From: Sphingobacteriales bacterium 39-19
GTDB taxonomy: Bacteria; Bacteroidota; Bacteroidia; Chitinophagales; Chitinophagaceae
Direction of reading: 5' to 3'
NCBI GenBank assembly: GCA_001898465.1
Contig: MKTX01000008.1
Location: 62,001 to 126,000 of the forward strand
Length of the DNA stretch: 64,000 nucleotides
This document shows, piece by piece, positions 59,364-64,000 of this stretch (position 1 is its first letter; each line of letters begins with the position of its first letter). The notes beneath the pieces are model-generated. The model did not search any database, was not told where the DNA came from, and saw nothing but the letters and a program-made list of their open reading frames with translations. The position numbers and the translations under genes were made by a program.

Positions 59364-60509
59364 ATGAAAGAACGGTTTTATTCCTTAGATGTATTTAGAG
59401 GCGCAACCGTAGCACTCATGATACTGGTAAATAACCCCGGCAGCTGGAGCCATATTTATGCACCCCTGGAACATGCCGCCTGGCATGGTTGTACGCCCAC
59501 CGATTTGGTTTTCCCCTTTTTTTTGTTTGCCGTAGGAAATGCGCTTGCATTTGTAATGCCTAAAATGGAAGAAAAAGGAACCGGCTATTTTTTAAAAAAA
59601 GTATGTAAACGCAGCCTGCTCATTTTCATCATAGGTTTAGCCCTTAATTGGTTTCCTTTTATAAAATATGATGCAGATGGAAGTATTGTTGCTAAAGGCT
59701 TTGATCAACTTCGCATAATGGGTGTACTGCAACGCATTGCCCTGGCTTATTTATTTGCCTCGCTGCTCATTTATTTTTTAAAATTACAATGGGCTTTTGT
59801 AGCAGGGTTTTTTATTTTGCTATTGTATTGGTTTTTATGTGTAGCGCTTAACCCTGCCGACCCTTTCAGCCTGGCGGGCTGGTTTGGCACCCGGGTAGAT
59901 ATGGCTGTATTTGGCGCTAATCATATGTATCATGGCGAAGGGGTTGCTTTTGATCCCGAAGGATTAATGAGTACGATGGGGGCTATTGTACAGGTAATTT
60001 TTGGATATATAGCCGGCCATTATATTATCCACAAAGGAAAAAACCATGAAATGCTTAATGGCCTGTTTGTAGCCGGCTGCGTGTTGATATTTTCAGGCTT
60101 TTGCTGGGATATGGTTTTCCCCATCAACAAGAAAATCTGGAGCAGCAGCTATGTAATTTATACTACCGGGCTTGCCCTGTTAATCATTTCGGTAATGATA
60201 TACCAGGTAGAATTTAAAAATGCCCGCCAGGGATGGAGCCGCTTTTTTAATGTATTCGGTAAAAACCCGCTTTTCATATTTGCCTTAAGCGCTATTGTAG
60301 TAAAAGCTTTTGCTTTAATAAGGATCCCCATCATCCAAAATGGAGAACCCGGTTACACCACACCCTTATCATGGTTTTACAACCATATCTGTGTGCCCTT
60401 ATTTGAGAATGAAAAAAATGCATCCCTGCTGTATGCACTATGCTTTATCACCCTCATGTGGTTTATCGCCTGGGTGCTGCACCGCAAAAAAATATACATT
60501 AAAGTATAG
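59364..60509 (+). CDS. DUF5009/HGSNAT-like membrane acyltransferase
   Basis: 381 residues with about ten membrane helices. The start RFYSLDVFRGATVALMILVN with Asp, and HGCTPTDLVFPFFLFAVGNAL, are typical of heparan-alpha-glucosaminide N-acetyltransferase-like proteins (NagX type) that acetylate amino sugars. The substrate is unknown. It is probably co-transcribed with the ABC-F gene. The last 11 bases overlap the end of the epimerase gene on the other strand. Confidence 0.9.
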   Translation: MKERFYSLDVFRGATVALMILVNNPGSWSHIYAPLEHAAWHGCTPTDLVFPFFLFAVGNALAFVMPKMEEKGTGYFLKKVCKRSLLIFIIGLALNWFPFIKYDADGSIVAKGFDQLRIMGVLQRIALAYLFASLLIYFLKLQWAFVAGFFILLLYWFLCVALNPADPFSLAGWFGTRVDMAVFGANHMYHGEGVAFDPEGLMSTMGAIVQVIFGYIAGHYIIHKGKNHEMLNGLFVAGCVLIFSGFCWDMVFPINKKIWSSSYVIYTTGLALLIISVMIYQVEFKNARQGWSRFFNVFGKNPLFIFALSAIVVKAFALIRIPIIQNGEPGYTTPLSWFYNHICVPLFENEKNASLLYALCFITLMWFIAWVLHRKKIYIKV

Positions 60510-61455
60510 ATTTTATTTGAAAAGTAGTTTTAAATTCTTTTTTCTCACCGGGTTTTAAAATGGTAAGCCCCATTTTATTATTGAATGCATTGGGCGCTGC
60601 ACTCATATTTTCTATGGCAATAGAGGTACGGCCCGGCGGTGTATATATTTGTAAATATGGATATCCCTTACCGGGTATAATTTGTAGTTGTAACCCGGCT
60701 TCTCGATTGGTAAGAGTACAAACGGGCTTATTTTTTTGAGACCTTACCCTAAAGCAATCATCTAAATGAAGTTCATTTATCTTTCGGGGTTTTAAGAATT
60801 CTTTATTTTTAATTATTTTACCTGTAGGCATCAGTGCATCACTGAGCTCAACCTTTTTTTTGCAATCTATTTGCAGGTAAAGATCATCTACTTTGCCGCC
60901 CAGGGTAAAATAGGGGTGCCAGCCATCGGTAACCGGTAGTTTTTCTTTACCGGTATTTTTAATCTTTGTTGTAATAATTAACCGGTTATTTTTTTTAAGA
61001 TGGTACTGTACCGTACAGCCATAAGAAAAAGGATAACCGCTATCTTCCATTTTATACTTGTATTCCATTTCTACATATACAGATTGTGGCAACACTTTAG
61101 TTTTTGTAATCGTAAAAGGAACTTTGTATAAAAATCCATGCAGGGCATGATCTCCCAGTTTAAAACTATTTACCGTATAATTTTTATTTTTAAAACGATA
61201 AGAGCTGTTCTGTAACCGGCCTGAAAAGGGTGATAATTTAAGCCCCCGGAAACCAAGTTGCTCCAAATTCTCTTTTATATCCACAGCATCTTCATAGCCT
61301 TCAATGATATTAAAAAGACCGGCCCCCTGCCGAGTATAAAAAGCATGCAGGGCGGCACCCGCCGATGGAATTAATTCAACGCTTGATGGCGCCCGGGTAT
61401 CGGTTAAGATTATTTTTTTTATCCCCTCTTCTGTTGTGTGTGTAATTGTAAACAT
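60499..61455 (-). CDS. Aldose 1-epimerase family protein
   Basis: 318 residues of the galactose mutarotase-like fold. The catalytic His is probably in HALHGFLYKVPF and the second in DGWHPYFTLGG; the Glu near the C terminus is in SIAIENMSAAPNAF. It interconverts anomers of a hexose. Cytoplasmic, no signal peptide. Single gene convergent with the acyltransferase. Confidence 0.9.
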   Translation of the reverse strand: MFTITHTTEEGIKKIILTDTRAPSSVELIPSAGAALHAFYTRQGAGLFNIIEGYEDAVDIKENLEQLGFRGLKLSPFSGRLQNSSYRFKNKNYTVNSFKLGDHALHGFLYKVPFTITKTKVLPQSVYVEMEYKYKMEDSGYPFSYGCTVQYHLKKNNRLIITTKIKNTGKEKLPVTDGWHPYFTLGGKVDDLYLQIDCKKKVELSDALMPTGKIIKNKEFLKPRKINELHLDDCFRVRSQKNKPVCTLTNREAGLQLQIIPGKGYPYLQIYTPPGRTSIAIENMSAAPNAFNNKMGLTILKPGEKKEFKTTFQIKSIL

Positions 61456-61611
61456 ATAACAAAGTACAACAGTTTTTTAAATTTCTTTTGTTCGGGTTTT
61501 ATTAACAGTTCCTGTTTGCTTTAACAAAAACTTACCGAAGGGCTTTTAATCTTTTTCTCATTTTTCCTTTCTATTTTATTGAACGGCTGTAAATCCCGGT
61601 TCAACAATTAT

Positions 61612-62283
61612 ATGAAAAAGCAAATTTTACTTTCCTTATTTTCACTTTTATCTGCAGTGGTTTTTGGCCAAAAGGTTGCCGATAAAGTAAGTTTCGGTTT
61701 GCAGGCCGGGTATGCCAATTATGGTATGCAAGGCGATGCCGTAAGCAATTTAAAAAGCCTGATTGATTATGCCGACGGCATGGTTACTACCCAAAACAGG
61801 AATGGTTTTTACGCAGGCATAAATGCATCCATTCCCCTGGGATCCGGCGTTTCATTGATGCCTGCCGTACAGTACACACAAAAAGGATATGAACTAAAGG
61901 GTGCATTAAATATAAAAGGATTGGAGTTTTTGGGCGCCAATGCAAAAGCACAATTACAAAATGATTACATTGATATTCCTGTATTATTAAAAGCTGACCT
62001 GGGTGGTTTTAATGTATTTGCCGGTCCACAGGTTTCTTACCTGGCTTCTTCAACATTACGCACTACAGCAGGTGTACTGGGCATTAACCTTCTCGATAAA
62101 AAGTTAGATGCCAGTAACCAGTTTAACAAATGGGATGCCGGCGTTACAGCAGGGGTTGGCTATTCATTTTCTAATTTTAATGTTAATGCTTCTTATGATT
62201 ATGGCTTATCAAAAGTAGATGCCAATAAATCAGTAAAATCTTACAACCGGGGTTTTAAACTGGGTGTAGGAATAAATTTTTAA
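61612..62283 (+). CDS. Outer membrane beta-barrel protein (PorT-like)
   Basis: 223 residues from the ATG at 61612, which directly begins a signal peptide (MKKQILLSLFSLLSAVVFGQ); an in-frame TTG upstream is not needed. Alternating strands typical of outer membrane protein beta-barrel domains (FYAGINASIPL, MPAVQYTQKGYEL, IDIPVLLKADL, GFKLGVGINF with final Phe). No ligand can be named. Terminator 15 bases after the stop. Confidence 0.88.
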   Translation: MKKQILLSLFSLLSAVVFGQKVADKVSFGLQAGYANYGMQGDAVSNLKSLIDYADGMVTTQNRNGFYAGINASIPLGSGVSLMPAVQYTQKGYELKGALNIKGLEFLGANAKAQLQNDYIDIPVLLKADLGGFNVFAGPQVSYLASSTLRTTAGVLGINLLDKKLDASNQFNKWDAGVTAGVGYSFSNFNVNASYDYGLSKVDANKSVKSYNRGFKLGVGINF

Positions 62284-62297
62284 ACCAGCATAAAAAT

Positions 62298-62323
62298 GGC
62301 TCCTTTACCGGAGCCTTTTTTTT
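62298..62323 (+). terminator. Rho-independent terminator of the barrel protein gene
   Basis: Stem GGCTCC (62298-62303) / GGAGCC (62310-62315), six-base loop, followed by eight T. Confidence 0.85.
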
Positions 62324-62332
62324 AAAATAAAA

Positions 62333-62354
62333 TACCCCTGTATAAGCAGGGGTA
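62333..62354 (-). terminator. Inverted repeat, likely minus-strand terminator
   Basis: TACCCCTG (62333-62340) / CAGGGGTA (62347-62354), six-base loop, with a T-rich tail on the minus strand. It implies a minus-strand transcript ending here, although the known gene at 62841 ends 490 bases upstream. Confidence 0.6.
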
Positions 62355-62380
62355 ATTTCTTTCGGGGATTTTAAAACGGG

Positions 62381-62503
62381 TTACGATGCAATGAAATTTT
62401 TTAGCCGCTTAAACTCTCTGTCATCACTAAAAAACAGGCTGTTTAAAGCTGCTGATAAAGATTTTACAAAAAGCACAAAACCGTTGGGTTCATTTTTTTT
62501 CAT
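62381..62503 (-). CDS. Possible small protein of 40 residues
   Basis: From the ATG at 62503 the frame reads MKKNEPNGFVLFVKSLSAAL and ends LKNFIAS, a sequence with a plausible amphipathic helix. It lies 26 bases before a minus-strand terminator, which supports a transcript here. An in-frame start exists at 62614 but adds a less protein-like segment. No family recognised; coding status is uncertain. The rest of 62505-62840 shows nothing convincing. Confidence 0.3.
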   Translation of the reverse strand: MKKNEPNGFVLFVKSLSAALNSLFFSDDREFKRLKNFIAS

Positions 62504-62840
62504 AATACTGGATTTTGGTATTTCAAAATTAAAAACTAATTCCTTTATTGTCAATTGGGTTTTTTCTAAAAATAGCAAGGCGTATATTCCACAAACCATA
62601 CAGCATTTATACAATCTCAGCCTGCCTGTTTTTACGATGGTACCCTTTTTTCTTATAGTATTTAATCGGATACATATCCGCCTGCTGCCTGAATTTATTT
62701 ATTACAACTTTGAATAAATAAGCAACCGGGTTGATGGTTTTACCTGCACTTATTTCATTCATTTGCGTTCGTTTTAATGTATAACGCAAATTGTTAATCT
62801 TTTATTGTATGCCATCAATGAGCCGCAACAGGGGTTGCAT

Positions 62841-63965
62841 TTAGTAATCTATGAGCTGTTCTTCCAATACATCGGGCATGTTACGCCACTCGTATTGCTG
62901 GTTTCGGAGCTGGGGCTCAAAGCCTGCCTGGCGAATCGCTTCCTGGATGCTGGTGCTGGTAAACCGGTGAGGTGCGCCCGCAGCGCTCACTACATTTTCT
63001 TCTATCATAATACTGCCAAAATCATTGGCGCCGGCATGAAGACAAAATTGTGCCACTTGTTTACCTACCGTAAGCCAGCTTGCCTGGATGTTTAAAACAT
63101 TGGGCAGCATGATCCTGCTTAGGGCAATCATACGGATATATTCTTCTGCAGTAGTAAGATTATGTACCCCCCGTATGCGGGTAAGTAATGTATCTACATC
63201 CTGGAAGGTCCAGGGTATAAAAGCAAGAAAACCTTTTGCAGAATCGGGTTTACGGCTTTGCACTTCTCTTATTTTTACCAGGTGGTCGAACCTCTCCGTA
63301 ATTGTTTCTACATGCCCAAACATCATGGTGGCAGATGTGGTGATATTTAATTTATGGGCTTCATGCATGATGTCTAACCATTCCTGCGAACCACATTTTC
63401 CTTTACTAATAAGCCGCCTTACCCGATCGGTAAGAATTTCGGCGCCGGCTCCGGGCAGGCTATCCATACCGGCTTCCCGCAATGCCATTAAAACTTCACG
63501 GTGCGTTGATTTTTCCAGCTTGGTAATATGGGCAACTTCCGGCGGCCCCAGGGTGTGTAATTTTATATTTGGGTATAGCGATTTAATTTCTTTAAACAGG
63601 TTCACATAAAAAGAAAGGCCCAGTTCGGGATGATGGCCGCCTTGCAGCAATAATTGATCACCGCCATAGCGAATGGTTTCATCAATTTTCTTTTTATAGG
63701 TTTCAATATCGGTGATGTAGGCATCCTTATGCCCCGGGATCCGGTAAAAATTACAAAATTTACAATTGGCAATACATACATTGGTGGTATTTACATTGCG
63801 GTCTATTTGCCAGGTTACTTTTCCGTGAGGTACCTGCTTTATTCTAAGTTCATTGGCTACAAAGGCCAAATCGGCCAATGCAGCGTTTTCAAATAAAAAA
63901 ACCCCTTCTTCTACAGTAAGAAACTCAAAGGCAAGCGCTTTTGAGTATAAATCATCTAATTTCAT
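62841..63965 (-). CDS. mqnC: Cyclic dehypoxanthinyl futalosine synthase MqnC
   Basis: 374 residues. Radical SAM enzyme with the cluster motif Cys64-x3-Cys68-x2-Cys71 (CIANCKFC), followed by QGGHHPELGL, PGAGAEILTDRVRR and SATMMFGHVET, characteristic of MqnC rather than MqnE. It cyclises dehypoxanthine futalosine in menaquinone synthesis. This fits the menaquinol-using ActC at the other end of the window. TAAATTTA, one base off the -7 consensus, lies five bases before the ATG. Confidence 0.94.
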   Translation of the reverse strand: MKLDDLYSKALAFEFLTVEEGVFLFENAALADLAFVANELRIKQVPHGKVTWQIDRNVNTTNVCIANCKFCNFYRIPGHKDAYITDIETYKKKIDETIRYGGDQLLLQGGHHPELGLSFYVNLFKEIKSLYPNIKLHTLGPPEVAHITKLEKSTHREVLMALREAGMDSLPGAGAEILTDRVRRLISKGKCGSQEWLDIMHEAHKLNITTSATMMFGHVETITERFDHLVKIREVQSRKPDSAKGFLAFIPWTFQDVDTLLTRIRGVHNLTTAEEYIRMIALSRIMLPNVLNIQASWLTVGKQVAQFCLHAGANDFGSIMIEENVVSAAGAPHRFTSTSIQEAIRQAGFEPQLRNQQYEWRNMPDVLEEQLIDY

Positions 63966-64000
63966 TGCACTAAATTTAAATAACGGAGTGGTTTGCCTTG

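Noticed and set aside
62391..62717. Plus-strand frame of 108 codons after the barrel protein gene
   Set aside because: It begins after two terminators and its sequence looks like the antisense of AT-rich DNA, without a protein-like pattern.

Overview
The window is a chromosomal segment of a Bacteroidota bacterium, most probably of the Chitinophagia/Chitinophagaceae. This is inferred from gene content, since there is no rRNA here: an alternative complex III operon, the futalosine menaquinone enzyme MqnC, a TamB plus lipoprotein TamL pair, CtlX, DUF6787, DUF6970 and DUF5916 proteins, many SP-II lipoproteins, promoters of the TAnnTTTG type, and almost no Shine-Dalgarno sequences. No phage, insertion sequence, CRISPR array, tRNA or rRNA was seen. 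The DNA looks compositionally uniform and the region reads as core genome.

Layout. 0-4.8 kb: the act operon on the minus strand (ActA multiheme cytochrome, ActB iron-sulfur/molybdopterin-like protein, and the first 12 codons of ActC). 4.9-13.4 kb, plus strand: a DUF6787 membrane protein, PurN (which has no ordinary start codon and overlaps the gene before it in the -1 frame), a LytTR response regulator, a hybrid histidine kinase, a secreted PepSY-like protein, a three-domain exopolysaccharide enzyme (GH18-like, NodB deacetylase, GT2) and a small secreted basic repeat protein. 13.5-20.1 kb: an M16 peptidase pair, LigA, a DUF2461 protein and a JmjC/cupin oxygenase. 20.2-23.7 kb: PBP1C and two small envelope proteins.

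23.7-34.0 kb: a phenylacetate degradation (paa) cluster. The TetR regulator gene is first, followed by paaE, paaA, paaB, paaC, paaD, an mgtC/sapB-like gene, paaG, paaI and paaY. A DUF6970 lipoprotein gene on the plus strand then interrupts it before paaZ and a second crotonase. The cluster encodes activation of phenylacetyl-CoA to its epoxide (PaaABCE, with PaaD for cluster assembly), isomerisation (PaaG), ring opening and oxidation (PaaZ), and proofreading (PaaI, PaaY). The ligase PaaK and the late enzymes PaaH and PaaJ are not in the window.

34.1-43 kb, minus strand: a very large alpha-2-macroglobulin lipoprotein, a DUF5916/CBM9 outer-membrane-type protein and a flavin split-barrel protein. 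42.9-43.7 kb holds no gene. 43.7-51.2 kb: tamB and tamL. 51.3-55.7 kb: a small envelope-stress-like group (YtxH protein, YqjE/holin-like protein, glycine-rich protein), an orphan receiver protein, a BrkB/YihY membrane protein and an NtrC-family sigma-54 activator, with candidate sigma-54-type elements between them. 55.7-64 kb: FabG, CtlX, an ABC-F ATPase, a DUF5009-type membrane acyltransferase, aldose 1-epimerase, a PorT-like barrel protein and MqnC.

The points most worth a second look are the purN start, a 15-base motif shared by the promoter regions of two secreted proteins in the two-component/exopolysaccharide locus, the sigma-54-like elements around the orphan receiver gene, and a palindrome overlapping the paa operon promoter.
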